A stretch of 64,000 nt of DNA from an uncultured Desulfobacter sp. (GTDB lineage Bacteria > Desulfobacterota > Desulfobacteria > Desulfobacterales > Desulfobacteraceae), in contig NZ_OY762229.1 of NCBI RefSeq assembly GCF_963665355.1, forward strand, positions 3,534,001 through 3,598,000, written 5' to 3'. Shown here piece by piece: positions 37,559 through 46,915 of this stretch (its first letter is position 1; every line of letters starts with the position of its first letter). The notes under the pieces are model-generated. The model had not been told where the DNA came from. It made no database searches and saw nothing but the letters and a program-made list of their open reading frames with translations. Both the position numbers and the translations under genes were made by a program.

Positions 37559-37562
37559 CATT

Positions 37563-39977
37563 TTACAATCCCAGTTTGTCTTTTAAGAATGGGGCATACG
37601 CCTTATCTGTTTTCATGATATGATTTTTCAGCCAGTCCGTGAGAAACTTCATTAAATCCATGGAAAGAGCTGCCCGTCCCTGTTCAAACTCCTTGGTAAA
37701 TGCCAGAACCTTGGCCACAAGATCTTTGTGGATTTTTTTATGAGCTACGGTATCGGGATAACCATGGGTATCAAACAGCTTTTCTTCATACTCAAAATGA
37801 TACACCGTGTAGTTGGCCAAACGCGTCAGGATGGCCCCCGCCTCCCGGCTGCCCGTTTTCATCCTCATGGCCCGGTGAAGTTCATTCACCATGGAAACCA
37901 GTTCCTTGTGCTGTTTGTCAATCTCGGGAATGTTAAGGGCCAGGCGTCTTCCCCAGGGCATGAGATCATTGATCGTTTCAGGTGCGATATCCGATTGCAT
38001 GTCCACGCCGGCCTCTTCAACGGATACTTTAAAAACACCGATCATGTTCCGCAGTTTACCCGACAGATTAGACAGTTCCTGGGCGCTTTGCTTCATCCGG
38101 ACGCTTCGCTGGGTCATCTCTTCGGACACTTCGTTGACTTCGGCAATATCATCGGAAATTTTGGATGATACCATGGAACTTTTTACGACATTTTCATTGA
38201 CCCCCCCGATTCCGGACGATGCATGCTCAATATTTTCTGCCACCTCGGATGCATAGCCGGACTGCCCTTCTATGGCCTCGGCAATTTGTGATACGATTTC
38301 AGTGACGTCTGAAATTACTACAGCGATCTGCTCAACCTCATGAACCGTGGCATTGGAAGAGGTCTGAATCTGTTCAATCCGTTGTTTGATGTCCATGGTG
38401 GCGTCGGCTGTCTGGCCGGCCAGTCCTTTGATTTCCGATGCCACCACGGCAAATCCCTTGCCGGCTTCCCCGGCCCTTGCCGCTTCAATGGTGGCATTCA
38501 GGGCTAAAAGGTTTGTCTGTTCGGCAATTTCCGTGATAACTTCCGTGACCTTGGTGATATCCTTGGCAGAGGAGCCTAACTGGGCAACCTTACTGGTGGC
38601 TGCATTCACCGTTTCTGCGGCTGTTTGGGTTATTTGTCTGGCTTTGTCACAATTTTCCGCCACGTGATTCAGGTTCTCTTTCATCTGTCCTGCAGAATCC
38701 GTCACGGATGACAGATTTCCGGCTGCCTGTTCCGTGGCTCCCGCAACGGAGCCCATACTCTGGCTCATCTCTTCTGCGGCGGTGGCTACGGTTTCAGATT
38801 TACCGGTGAGATTCTCTGAATCTTCCAGCATAAGTTCCGCCACTAAGAGCAGTTCTTCGGACGATGCGGAGACAGTTCCCGCATCCATGCCGATTTGCAC
38901 AATGATTTTGTTCAGCCTGGCGATAAAGGTATTGACCCATTGTGCCAGGTCACCTATTTCATCCCGGCTTTGGATGGTGATCCGCTGGGTCAGGTCACCG
39001 TCACCCTCGCAGATGTCTTTAAGGGCTGCCACTGTGGCATTGATGGGACGGACAATCCTTGAGGCCACTATCCAGACAATGGCCAGGGCAAAAACAATGA
39101 TAAAAACAGATATGATAAGATTGAAACGGGTAAGAGCCCTGATGGGTGCGAATATTTCATCATCATCGGACTGGACAACGGCAATGACGTTGATTTTGCC
39201 TGAACGGGTAAAGGCATTATGAACCGCTCTGCCATCCACGGTTGCGGTCAAAAAGCCGTCATTTTGGTTTATGAGCTGCCGCCCGTGTTCTGTTTGGCTC
39301 AGATCCAAATTGTTGATTTTGCCTTTATCCGGGTGTGCAATGACCATCCCGTTGGCGTTGATCAGATAGGCATAGCCTTTTTCCCCGATTTTAATATTGT
39401 CGATAAATTTTGTTGAAAAGGACTGCAGATCCACCACGGCAAACAAAATACCGTTAACGGCATTGCCGTTTTTTATGGGGGTGGCAATAACAAAAATTGG
39501 ATTTCCCGAGGCTTTGCTCTTCAATATGTCTGAAATTTTTGTTTCGCCTGCCATGGCCGCTTTAAAATATCCTCGTCCCCCGATATTGAGTTTTCCCACG
39601 ATGGAAGCAGGAAACCCCGAGATAATCAAACCGGTGGAATCAGCAATACTGATCCCTTCGTAGAAGCCGTATCTTTGGCACCACTCTTCAAACACCCGGT
39701 TCATTTTTTCCCGGGTCGCATCTCCTTGTGGGCCTGGCATTAATGCATCCCGGCAACTCTGCAGATTGCGCCATGTCGCCAGATCATTGGTTCGGTCCTC
39801 CACCCATGTCTCCATTGTTGCGATGGTTGACCGGCTGGTTTTCACAAGCTGGCTGGTGATATTGTTTTTCAGGGCACTTTTGGCTTTAGAACCGGAGGTA
39901 AGCGCCAGGCCGCCAAAACCGACGATAAGCAGAATTAAAACAGGAAGAATGATTTTATACTTGAAATTAAGTTTCAT
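37563..39977 (-). CDS. DcrH-like chemoreceptor: dCache-HAMP-MCP signal-hemerythrin
   Basis: 804 residues. Helix 1 is at about 8-28. A periplasmic dCache sensor spans about 35-275 ([39 protein letters not shown]). Helix 2 is at about 283-305, then HAMP. The signalling domain has the tip [19 protein letters not shown]. The C-terminus (about 675-800) is a hemerythrin domain: [42 protein letters not shown] and HIMKTDKAY. The layout is that of DcrH, an O2-binding aerotaxis receptor of Desulfovibrio. It should direct this anaerobe away from or along O2 gradients. It follows the heme-type receptor gene at 40017-41804 by 39 bp. Confidence 0.94.
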   Translation of the reverse strand: MKLNFKYKIILPVLILLIVGFGGLALTSGSKAKSALKNNITSQLVKTSRSTIATMETWVEDRTNDLATWRNLQSCRDALMPGPQGDATREKMNRVFEEWCQRYGFYEGISIADSTGLIISGFPASIVGKLNIGGRGYFKAAMAGETKISDILKSKASGNPIFVIATPIKNGNAVNGILFAVVDLQSFSTKFIDNIKIGEKGYAYLINANGMVIAHPDKGKINNLDLSQTEHGRQLINQNDGFLTATVDGRAVHNAFTRSGKINVIAVVQSDDDEIFAPIRALTRFNLIISVFIIVFALAIVWIVASRIVRPINATVAALKDICEGDGDLTQRITIQSRDEIGDLAQWVNTFIARLNKIIVQIGMDAGTVSASSEELLLVAELMLEDSENLTGKSETVATAAEEMSQSMGSVAGATEQAAGNLSSVTDSAGQMKENLNHVAENCDKARQITQTAAETVNAATSKVAQLGSSAKDITKVTEVITEIAEQTNLLALNATIEAARAGEAGKGFAVVASEIKGLAGQTADATMDIKQRIEQIQTSSNATVHEVEQIAVVISDVTEIVSQIAEAIEGQSGYASEVAENIEHASSGIGGVNENVVKSSMVSSKISDDIAEVNEVSEEMTQRSVRMKQSAQELSNLSGKLRNMIGVFKVSVEEAGVDMQSDIAPETINDLMPWGRRLALNIPEIDKQHKELVSMVNELHRAMRMKTGSREAGAILTRLANYTVYHFEYEEKLFDTHGYPDTVAHKKIHKDLVAKVLAFTKEFEQGRAALSMDLMKFLTDWLKNHIMKTDKAYAPFLKDKLGL

Positions 39978-40016
39978 GCCGTACTCCCTTTTCCGAAACG
40001 TCTATTTTCTAAAATT

Positions 40017-41804
40017 CTAGGACAATTTGAATTTAGCCATTAATTCATTGAGTCTGGCCGCCAATCCGGACAGCTCTTCGGCCGTGTATTTCACATTAAT
40101 GCTGCGGTTTGAGATTTCACTGGACGCCAGACTGACCCGGGATATGTTCTTGGCCACGTCATCCGCAGCCGTGGAGCACTGCCCGACATTCTCCTTCACC
40201 TCGGAAATACCAAAGGAGGCCTGGGAGACATTCTGGGCAATTTCCGCCGTGGCCTGGGACTGCTGTTCCACGGCTTCCACAATGGCGCTGACACTCTGGT
40301 TCACCGCATTAATGACCTGGATAATCTGTTCAATACTTGCCGTGGTTTCCTGGGTGGAGTCCTGCATGTGCTCAATTTTTCTGCGGATTTCAGTGGTCGC
40401 CTCAGCTGTCTGGTTGGCCAGCACTTTAATCTCATTGGCCACCACGGCAAAGCCCTTACCCGCTTCTCCGGCCCGGGCCGCTTCAATGGTGGCATTTAAG
40501 GCCAGAAGGTTGGTCTGTTCCGAGATATCGGTTATGGTTTCGGTCACTTTCCCGATCTCCAGGGCAGCCGATCCCAGTTGTCCCACTTTTTCCGACGCCT
40601 GTCCTGCCTGGGTTACGGCGGTCTGGGTCACTGTCCGAGACTCTTCGGTATTTTTTACGATTTCGTTGATGGTTGCCGTCATTTCTTCGGCTGCGGCGGA
40701 GACGGAGCTGACGTTGCCGGCGGTCTCTTCGATGGATGCCCGGACACTGGCCATGCCGTCACTCATCTGCTGGGCGGCTTCGGCCACGAATCTGGCCAAC
40801 TCAGAAGCTTCTGACGAATCCACTGACATGGTATGGGATGCCTCATTCAGCTGCTCCGAAGAACCGGACAGTGTCTGTATCCCCTGGTTGATGTCCACCA
40901 TCATCCCCTGCAGATTTTTGATCATGGTATTCATGGCCCTGGCCAGTTTGCCTGTCTCATCCTTGCACTGAATGTCTATTTCATGACTCAGGTCACCTTT
41001 GGCCAGGACATCGGCAAAATCAACGCCCTTTTTCAATCGGGTGGTAATGGAACGGGCCACCAGAAATAATACAACAGCGGCCAGCAATGTGCCTGCGACG
41101 ATAAGCCCAAAGGCTTTTAAAATTCTGGATTGCAGTTGTTCATCTGCCTTGTCCAGGGATTGAATGACTTCAAACGCGCCATGGATTTCCCCGGCTTTCC
41201 AGTTTTCAAAGGGACCTCCGGTGGGATCTTTACCATCGTCGCGTCCCCAAAGTGTTTTGGACTGGCCTGGATCCCCGTGGCACATCAGGCAGGTTTCAGA
41301 CAGGCGGATGGGCAGAAAATAGCGAACGGAATTGGTCTGTGTATCCACCACGTAGTACTCATCCAAATGCTCCTTTTTCATCTTTTCTAACGCAGGGCCT
41401 TCTATTTTATGGGACTGGCCGTAATCAGGTTCGTTTTGGGGGTTTCGGGGGCTGAATTTCGGGACCCGGAAAGTGTACTCCCCAAGTTCTGCCTTGCGCA
41501 TGGCCGCCTTCCAGGCCGAAACCACAGGTATGGTTGCCAGAAGTTGATCGGTCTGGCCTGAACGGGCATACGATATGACCTCCTTCATGGGGAACAGACC
41601 TAATGCCCACTTGTCTTCCATTTCCTGGCGAACGGATTCACTGATCAGGCAAATGGATCTTGCTTTTTCTGCATAGGCATCAACGGTTTGCGCTTTATCA
41701 GAGCGAACATAAAAAAAGAGCAGAACAGCGACCAGAAGAATTATTGTACCAATGCCCGCAGCCATGAATTTGATAAAAATCGGCAGATCTAAAATTTTTT
41801 TCAT
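40017..41804 (-). CDS. Chemoreceptor with c-type heme sensor (DUF3365/Tll0287-like)
   Basis: 595 residues. One membrane helix lies at about 12-30. A periplasmic sensor (about 35-215) carries a single heme-c motif in [11 protein letters not shown] plus [10 protein letters not shown] and [13 protein letters not shown], as in the Tll0287-like PAS family. A second helix is at about 225-245, then HAMP and the signalling domain with [19 protein letters not shown]. The covalent heme points to sensing of redox state, O2, NO or a similar ligand. It is the first gene of a two-receptor unit with the hemerythrin receptor. The region upstream carries a block shared with the third receptor unit. Confidence 0.92.
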   Translation of the reverse strand: MKKILDLPIFIKFMAAGIGTIILLVAVLLFFYVRSDKAQTVDAYAEKARSICLISESVRQEMEDKWALGLFPMKEVISYARSGQTDQLLATIPVVSAWKAAMRKAELGEYTFRVPKFSPRNPQNEPDYGQSHKIEGPALEKMKKEHLDEYYVVDTQTNSVRYFLPIRLSETCLMCHGDPGQSKTLWGRDDGKDPTGGPFENWKAGEIHGAFEVIQSLDKADEQLQSRILKAFGLIVAGTLLAAVVLFLVARSITTRLKKGVDFADVLAKGDLSHEIDIQCKDETGKLARAMNTMIKNLQGMMVDINQGIQTLSGSSEQLNEASHTMSVDSSEASELARFVAEAAQQMSDGMASVRASIEETAGNVSSVSAAAEEMTATINEIVKNTEESRTVTQTAVTQAGQASEKVGQLGSAALEIGKVTETITDISEQTNLLALNATIEAARAGEAGKGFAVVANEIKVLANQTAEATTEIRRKIEHMQDSTQETTASIEQIIQVINAVNQSVSAIVEAVEQQSQATAEIAQNVSQASFGISEVKENVGQCSTAADDVAKNISRVSLASSEISNRSINVKYTAEELSGLAARLNELMAKFKLS

Positions 41805-41841
41805 TTTTCCCCCGGATTTGGAATAGTAAACGTATCTGACG

Positions 41842-41882
41842 AATGTATCGTCCCAGAGTTGGGAAGACGTGATTTTTAATGT
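41842..41882 (-). promoter_or_regulatory. Shared upstream block of chemoreceptor units (site 2)
   Basis: AATGTA (41842-41847), 12 bases, TGGGAAGA (41860-41867), then GTGATT and T/A-rich sequence. It matches the order of elements at 32721-32760. It lies 38 bp upstream of the heme-type chemoreceptor start. Candidate common promoter or operator. Confidence 0.35.
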
Positions 41883-42056
41883 AATTGGTTAAAATTAGCA
41901 GATTTATAATGTCAGCTCAATACGAAATATACGACGAATAAAACTTTGATCCCAAAAAAATAGTCCATTAACATATTTCCATGGCGTCGCGCCACACGCA
42001 AACCGGAAATCTGGGCCAGTGGGTTGAACTGCTTTTCAGGAAATTGAGGGGTAAAT

Positions 42057-42087
42057 AAAAAAAAGCCCCGCTGAATATCAGCGGGGC
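42057..42087 (-). terminator. Rho-independent terminator of the CoA-transferase gene
   Basis: GCCCCGCTGA (42065-42074) and TCAGCGGGGC (42078-42087) form a perfect 10-bp stem with a 3-base loop. On the minus strand it is followed by a run of T (plus-strand A-run at about 42057-42064). It lies about 39 bp past the stop codon of the CoA-transferase. Confidence 0.92.
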
Positions 42088-42125
42088 TTGATTGGATCGT
42101 CTGGAAAACAGTATTGCGGTTTGTC

Positions 42126-43673
42126 TTATTTTTCCCAGAAACGCATAGTTCCGTTTTGTGCAAAGTTGATGTGCATTTTGTAGCACTCATCCAGCAGCTG
42201 GGGTTCATGGTGACCGCCGGTTGCCTTGGTGGCGCGTTCAAGATAATCGTACATATAATCTTTGTAAGCCGGATGTGCACATTTGTCGATGACAACGCGG
42301 GCGCGATCAATTGGTGCCAGACCACGCAGGTCAGCCAGACCCTGTTCGGTAACCAGAACATCAATATCGTGCTCGGTGTGGTCAACGTGGGGAACCTTGG
42401 GCACAACACCGGTGATGCCGAATTCATCAACTTTGGTGGCACGGCAGGACGGGCAGTGCATCATGGAGATGTAAGCGTTACGGATAAAGTCGCCGGAACC
42501 GCCGATACCGTTCAGCATGCGGGTACCGCCTGCGTGGGTGGAGTTGGCATGTGCGTAGATATCGAATTCAAGCGGTGTATTCATGCCGATGACGCCCATA
42601 CGGCGGATGAGCTCCGGATTGTTGGAAATCTGCTGGGGCCGCATCATAACCATGTTCTTATAGGTTTCGAAATTTTTCCACCAATCAACAAAGGCTTCGT
42701 TGGACAGTGATAATGAAGTGCAGTTGATGTATTTGCATTTGCCGGAATCAAGGAAGGGCAGGAAGGTGTCCTGGAGAACCTCGGTGAAAACGGTCAAATC
42801 CTCAAAAGGACTTGCGGTCAGACCACCCACAACGGCATTGGCGATGGAACCTACACCGGATTGCAGGGGAAGAAGGTTCTTGGGCAGACGGCCGGCCTTC
42901 ACTTCAACCTGGAAGAAATCAACGATGTTGTCGGCAATGGCCTGGGCAACATCGTCGGTACCGCGCAGGGCACGACCATTGTCGGGCAGCTTGGATTCGA
43001 CAATGGCGATGATCTTGCTCTTGTCAGTGGGAACCCAGGGTGTGCCGATACGCTGGCGCAGGTCAGTTACCGGAAGAATTTTCCGATACGGAGGCAGATC
43101 GGTCAGAAGAATATCGTGCATGCCTTCAAAGGAGGGCAGGCCGGTATTGATTTCGACAATGATGTGTTTAGCGACATCTATGATTTCAGGCGCGGCACCG
43201 ACGGCACCGGTAAGAATGATGTCGCCATTCTCGGTGATGGCGGATGCTTCGATAACTGCCAGATCAAGCCCGCCACCCTTCTCCATGGTGTAAAAACCGT
43301 ATTTCAGATCCTGGGGAAACATGGAAAGATGTTTGTCGCCCATGCGGATCTGGCCTTTGTTTATGCCTATGCCCAGGTTTTTACCTGTCTGGTAGGGCCA
43401 GCGACGGTCAATCATGTTTAATGTGGCCATGCGGTCCTCAACCTCGGCACCGACGGAGGCACCGATAAACAGGTTGAGTCTTAACTTGCCTTGCAGATTG
43501 TTTTTCTCAACATGGTCGCACAGCGCAATAGGTACAACTTTCGGATAGCCGACCGGGGTAAATCCGGACATACCGACGTCCATACCATCTTTGAAAAATT
43601 GAATACACTCTTCAGGGGTTTTTACCTTGCTGAGCAGTTCTTTACAACGTACGCGTTCCTCTAATGTAGACAT
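42126..43673 (-). CDS. Succinyl-CoA:acetate CoA-transferase (acetyl-CoA hydrolase/transferase family)
   Basis: 515 residues, full length for the family, with GGAGAGG about 8 bases before the ATG. Family blocks include GFTPVGYPKVVP near the N-terminus, GVGSIANAVVGGL, the catalytic Glu298 in FTEVLQD, NGIGGSGDFIRNA and VTEQGLADLRGLAP. The enzyme moves CoA from succinyl-CoA to acetate, giving acetyl-CoA and succinate. In Desulfobacter this step both activates acetate and replaces succinyl-CoA synthetase in the oxidative TCA cycle, so the gene is a metabolic marker for acetate oxidation. It is a stand-alone unit with its own promoter, structured leader and terminator. Acetyl-CoA hydrolase or another acyl acceptor is the alternative reading. 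Confidence 0.9.
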   Translation of the reverse strand: MSTLEERVRCKELLSKVKTPEECIQFFKDGMDVGMSGFTPVGYPKVVPIALCDHVEKNNLQGKLRLNLFIGASVGAEVEDRMATLNMIDRRWPYQTGKNLGIGINKGQIRMGDKHLSMFPQDLKYGFYTMEKGGGLDLAVIEASAITENGDIILTGAVGAAPEIIDVAKHIIVEINTGLPSFEGMHDILLTDLPPYRKILPVTDLRQRIGTPWVPTDKSKIIAIVESKLPDNGRALRGTDDVAQAIADNIVDFFQVEVKAGRLPKNLLPLQSGVGSIANAVVGGLTASPFEDLTVFTEVLQDTFLPFLDSGKCKYINCTSLSLSNEAFVDWWKNFETYKNMVMMRPQQISNNPELIRRMGVIGMNTPLEFDIYAHANSTHAGGTRMLNGIGGSGDFIRNAYISMMHCPSCRATKVDEFGITGVVPKVPHVDHTEHDIDVLVTEQGLADLRGLAPIDRARVVIDKCAHPAYKDYMYDYLERATKATGGHHEPQLLDECYKMHINFAQNGTMRFWEK

Positions 43674-43739
43674 ACGCTTGCCTCTCCTTCATTGATTTTG
43701 ACTTACGGATAATCGAAGAGATTCTCCTCTGAAGTGGGA

Positions 43740-43759
43740 TGGCCGCCACATATCGGCCA
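43740..43759 (-). promoter_or_regulatory. Hairpin in CoA-transferase leader
   Basis: TGGCCG (43740-43745) pairs with CGGCCA (43754-43759) around an 8-base loop. It lies about 67 bp upstream of the start codon, in the transcribed leader if the promoter at 43886-43915 is right. No known riboswitch class is recognised. Confidence 0.45.
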
Positions 43760-43810
43760 CCTCTCAATAGCGGAGAACCGCGCTAGTTAAAGGTCCATAC
43801 CGAAACAGGG

Positions 43811-43870
43811 TTTCGATAATATGTTTCAATAAATTCCAATAATATATTTCAATAATAATTCAATAATATA
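43811..43870. repeat. Five imperfect copies of TTTCAATAATATA
   Basis: Back-to-back units at 43811-43823, 43824-43833, 43834-43846, 43847-43858 and 43859-43870 follow the pattern TT(T/C)C(A/G)ATAATATA. They lie immediately downstream of the predicted -10 box of the CoA-transferase gene, within the predicted leader. They may be repeated protein-binding sites or simple-sequence slippage. Confidence 0.6.
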
Positions 43871-43885
43871 GTGTTACAGGTGCAA

Positions 43886-43915
43886 CTTATATAATGCGCG
43901 GACGAGTGGAGTCAA
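43886..43915 (-). promoter_or_regulatory. Sigma-70-type promoter of the CoA-transferase gene
   Basis: On the minus strand, TTGACT (43910-43915) and TATAAG (43886-43891) are separated by 18 bases. Transcription would start near 43880, giving a leader of about 205 bases. Confidence 0.6.
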
Positions 43916-44256
43916 GAGTATTTTTGATACATTTAGGGCTTTAATATGTGAGATTGATTTAGTGTTCCCTAACATTTTTTTTAATAATATCAATATGTTT
44001 TCTGCTTATTTTCTTTAAAAAAAATAAGTTATAGCTCGTTTATTTATTGTATTTTCAATGTGGAGTTCCAAAAACATGACTTAGGCGTGTGAATTTTTTT
44101 TATGGTTGTATGTTTGAAAGTTCAGATAAATCCATAAATTACCTTCATATTTATTGTGGACTGGACCATAAGTGTGAATCCAACAGACGGCCAATAAATA
44201 TCAACGGACTTTTGATGGGCCGGTGGTTAATTTTTATTCAATCACGGGGGGGGCGT

Positions 44257-45294
44257 TCAGGCACTGGTCAATTCCGAATGGATAACAATACGGTCCCTGC
44301 CGGTATTTTTTGCATGGTACATGGCTTCATCCGCCCGCTGGATAACCTGATTGCCAGTTTCACCAAGTTTATACTGGGAGATTCCCATGGAGGCCTTGAT
44401 GGATCCGATGCTTTTTCCGGATTCCTTGATGGTCCACTCTTTTTTACACAGAATGGTCCTTATTTTATCGGCAACGGCATAGGCCCCTTCAAGATTAGTT
44501 TCCGGAAGGATAATTAAAAATTCTTCCCCGCCATAGCGTGCTGCCAGGTCGTTGCGGCGCACCTGGCTGGAAAGTACAGCGGCAAACCCTTTGAGCAGAC
44601 TGTCTCCCACAAGATGGCCGAAGGTATCATTCACGGCTTTGAAATGGTCTATATCCAACATGATTACGGAGAAGGGCGCGTTGTTCTGGCGGGCCCGGAT
44701 TCGTTCGATTTCCAGCCTTTTTTCAAGTCCTCTGCGGTTGGTCAGTCCCGTCAATGAGTCTGTTCTGGCTTCCTGCTGGGACACTTCAAGATCTTTGTGA
44801 AGCTGTTTCAAGTCCTGGGAAGAAACTTTCATCCGGGTTTGCAGGCGGGAGCCTGACTGGATAATGGCCTTGGTTGTGTCCAGCATCTGGTCTATGATAT
44901 TTTTTACGTCGTCAAAGTCCTGGACCCCCCGGATCTGGTCTGCCAGGTGATCAAGGGCCTGCCCATGGGTACTGAGGTCTTCTTCTGTCTCCACCACATG
45001 GGTGGTGATCTCGTGCAGCATCAGATTCAGTTTAGTTAAAAGGCGTGCAATAACCACACGGTCTCCGTCTGATATGAACTTCTGGTATAGGGTTTCAACG
45101 TGTTTGTTGTTCAGGGGCAGTTTGTTTTCAAGCATCCGGTCAATTGTTTCCTTTAGCTTGGGATTTTTTCCCGAGGCATACTCGTACCACACTGTATAGT
45201 TTACAGGGGTCGCTGACAGATTGTGTTTGGACAGAAAGCCTAGTGTAAGTCTTAAAAATTCTCCGGCCTGGGGGCCGGATTCGGTGTAGTTCAT
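44257..45294 (-). CDS. Diguanylate cyclase (GGDEF)
   Basis: 345 residues, soluble. The N-terminal 170 residues form an alpha-helical domain (NYTVWYEYASGKNPKLKETI) often found ahead of GGDEF domains in this phylum, with a coiled coil at about 150-180. The GGDEF domain (about 180-340) starts DSLTGLTNRRGL and has RYGGEEF at the active site. RRND lies five residues before GGEEF, matching the inhibitory c-di-GMP binding site (RxxD), so product inhibition is expected. It makes c-di-GMP, which the HD-GYP and EAL proteins to the left could remove. No receiver or known sensor domain is visible. Confidence 0.93.
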   Translation of the reverse strand: MNYTESGPQAGEFLRLTLGFLSKHNLSATPVNYTVWYEYASGKNPKLKETIDRMLENKLPLNNKHVETLYQKFISDGDRVVIARLLTKLNLMLHEITTHVVETEEDLSTHGQALDHLADQIRGVQDFDDVKNIIDQMLDTTKAIIQSGSRLQTRMKVSSQDLKQLHKDLEVSQQEARTDSLTGLTNRRGLEKRLEIERIRARQNNAPFSVIMLDIDHFKAVNDTFGHLVGDSLLKGFAAVLSSQVRRNDLAARYGGEEFLIILPETNLEGAYAVADKIRTILCKKEWTIKESGKSIGSIKASMGISQYKLGETGNQVIQRADEAMYHAKNTGRDRIVIHSELTSA

Positions 45295-45407
45295 ATACCT
45301 TGGGTTCCTTTTGTTAGGGTAGGAAAGAAAAATTTATGCCATAATGGCTACCCCTTGTCAATGAAGCCTGAAGTAATGTGCCGGAAAAACAGCGAATTTA
45401 ACAAAAG

Positions 45408-46430
45408 TCAAATTTCTCCCAGCTGACCGCACCCGGCACTGACGGACCGCCCCCGGCTCCATCGTTTGATCACAAATACGCCTTTATCTGTGAGCTGCTG
45501 GGCAAACTCATGCATCTGTTCATCACTGGGGCTTAAATGGTCAAATCCGGCCACAGGGTTATAGGGAATCAGGTTCAGGCGTACGGGCAAGGGATGGATG
45601 AACCGGGCCAGGGACCGGGCATGATCCATGGCGTCGTTGACCCCTTTGATCAGGATATATTCAAAAAGAAAGACGCCTCTCGGGGGCAGGGGATACGTTT
45701 CAAGGCTTTTTTTGAGCGCGGCCAGGGGCCAGGTCCGGTTCACCGGCATCAGGGCTGACCGGGTGGCATCATCCGGTCCGTTGATGGAAACTGCCAGGCG
45801 AATATTGGGCAGATTCATCTGTGCCAGGCGCTCAATCCCGGGCACCACCCCGCAGGTGGAGATGGTCATGTGCCGCAGGGCAATGTCGCAGCCTTTTTGG
45901 CTGCTCAAAACCTCCACAGCTGTCATGAGCGCCTCGAAATTGTCAAAGGGCTCGCCCATGCCCATGAAAACGATGTTTTTTATATCATGCCCGAGGATAT
46001 GCCGGGCATTGAACACCTGGCCCACAATTTCAGATGCCGACAGATTGCGTTTAAACCCCATGCGGGCGGTCTGACAGAATTTACATCCCATTTTGCACCC
46101 CACCTGGCTGGACACGCAAAGGGTATTGTGCCGGGTCATGGGAATCACCACAGATTCAATGGCCAGTCCGTCGGCCAGGCGGGTGATGAACTTGACCAGT
46201 CCCCCTTCTTCAATGGTTTTTTCCACCCGGCCCGGTAAAATGCATAGGGCCTTGCCAAGATCCGACCACAATCGTGGGGAACCTTTGAATTCAGGGGAAT
46301 GGTCAATATCTGTACCCCCGTTCTTAAACACCTCCCGGTACAGGGCCTGGGCATGAAACGGCCCTTTGCCGTATTCCACCTGCATGATTTTTACAAGTTT
46401 ATCCAGAGGGAGGCCCAGAATGTCTATCAT
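45408..46430 (-). CDS. rlmN: 23S rRNA (adenine2503-C2)-methyltransferase RlmN
   Basis: 340 residues, a radical-SAM enzyme. The 4Fe-4S ligands are in GCKMGCKFCQTARMG (CxxxCxxC). GMGEPFDNF is the SAM-binding GGE-like motif. The C-terminal Cys in SAGCGQLG is the second methyl-transfer cysteine. RlmN methylates A2503 of 23S rRNA and A37 of some tRNAs. Length and motifs are typical. It is flanked by the GGDEF gene and a TPR-flavodoxin pair; no functional link is evident. Confidence 0.96.
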   Translation of the reverse strand: MIDILGLPLDKLVKIMQVEYGKGPFHAQALYREVFKNGGTDIDHSPEFKGSPRLWSDLGKALCILPGRVEKTIEEGGLVKFITRLADGLAIESVVIPMTRHNTLCVSSQVGCKMGCKFCQTARMGFKRNLSASEIVGQVFNARHILGHDIKNIVFMGMGEPFDNFEALMTAVEVLSSQKGCDIALRHMTISTCGVVPGIERLAQMNLPNIRLAVSINGPDDATRSALMPVNRTWPLAALKKSLETYPLPPRGVFLFEYILIKGVNDAMDHARSLARFIHPLPVRLNLIPYNPVAGFDHLSPSDEQMHEFAQQLTDKGVFVIKRWSRGRSVSAGCGQLGEI

Positions 46431-46515
46431 CGTTTACTTTCATGGTAATTAATACGCATCAATGTAGATTTACAATATTGATCACGTTCAATCAACTGGT
46501 TTTACGTTGTTGGAG

Positions 46516-46539
46516 GCTGCCGGGTAAAGTCCCGGCAGC
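46516..46539. terminator. Strong hairpin after the TPR-flavodoxin unit
   Basis: GCTGCCGGG (46516-46524) and CCCGGCAGC (46531-46539) form a perfect 9-bp stem with a 6-base loop, about 30 bp past the TPR stop. No T-run follows on the minus strand, so it may be a factor-assisted terminator or a 3' stabilising structure. Confidence 0.5.
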
Positions 46540-46567
46540 AGGAGAGGAGGCAATTTAGAAACCGCTG

Positions 46568-46915
46568 TCAGGCGGTTGCGACATCCAGTGTCAGTAGATA
46601 CACCAGATTTTTTTGCAGGGTTTTAAAAAGAGTGTTGTCTGTACCATAGTGCTCGGTCACAATGGTCATGGATTGATCATAGGACAGCAGCGCCTTATCC
46701 CATTCACCGGACATGGTGTGCAGATTGCCCAGGTTGTTTAATAGTTTTGCTGTCAGGCACTTTTTATCCAGTTCACGGGTTAAATCCAGAGCCTTGTTCA
46801 TATTTTTAAAGGCTGTGTCAAGCTTTCCGGCATTGCCGGCGGCCATGGCCGAACGGTTCAAAGAGCCAATGTCCTTGAGCTGGGATCGTAGACATTTATG
46901 GTGTTTATGCGGCAT
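46568..46915 (-). CDS. Small TPR-repeat protein
   Basis: 115 residues. A basic N-terminus (MPHKHHKCLRSQLKD) leads into two or three tetratricopeptide helices: GKLDTAFKNMNKALDLTREL, then LLNNLGNLHTMSGEWDKALLSYDQSMTIV. The start overlaps the end of the flavodoxin gene by 11 bp, so translation is coupled. TPR proteins mediate protein contacts; the partner here may be the flavodoxin or its redox partner. There is no signal peptide. Confidence 0.8.
   Translation of the reverse strand: MPHKHHKCLRSQLKDIGSLNRSAMAAGNAGKLDTAFKNMNKALDLTRELDKKCLTAKLLNNLGNLHTMSGEWDKALLSYDQSMTIVTEHYGTDNTLFKTLQKNLVYLLTLDVATA

Larger units (their letters stand above)
41805..42125. other. Intergenic region between chemoreceptor start and CoA-transferase end
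   Basis: 321 bp. The left part holds a block shared with the upstream region at 32721-32760. The right part holds the strong terminator of the CoA-transferase (42065-42087). The rest (about 41890-42050) shows nothing recognisable. Confidence 0.6.
43674..44256. other. Long AT-rich intergenic region with CoA-transferase promoter and leader
   Basis: 583 bp. The left half holds the CoA-transferase leader (hairpin 43740-43759, repeat block 43811-43870) and promoter (43886-43915). The right half (about 43930-44250) is AT-rich, with no credible gene; a frame overlapping 44089-44517 is a shadow of the GGDEF gene. A run of seven or eight G lies near 44246-44253, just past the GGDEF stop. Confidence 0.6.

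Noticed and set aside
42114-42710. 198-codon frame opposite the CoA-transferase
   Set aside because: Shadow of a strongly conserved gene; the composition (Val/His/Gly-rich) mirrors the coding strand.
43811-43870. CRISPR-like array
   Set aside because: Units are adjacent, 10-13 bp and AT-rich with no spacers; no cas genes are present.
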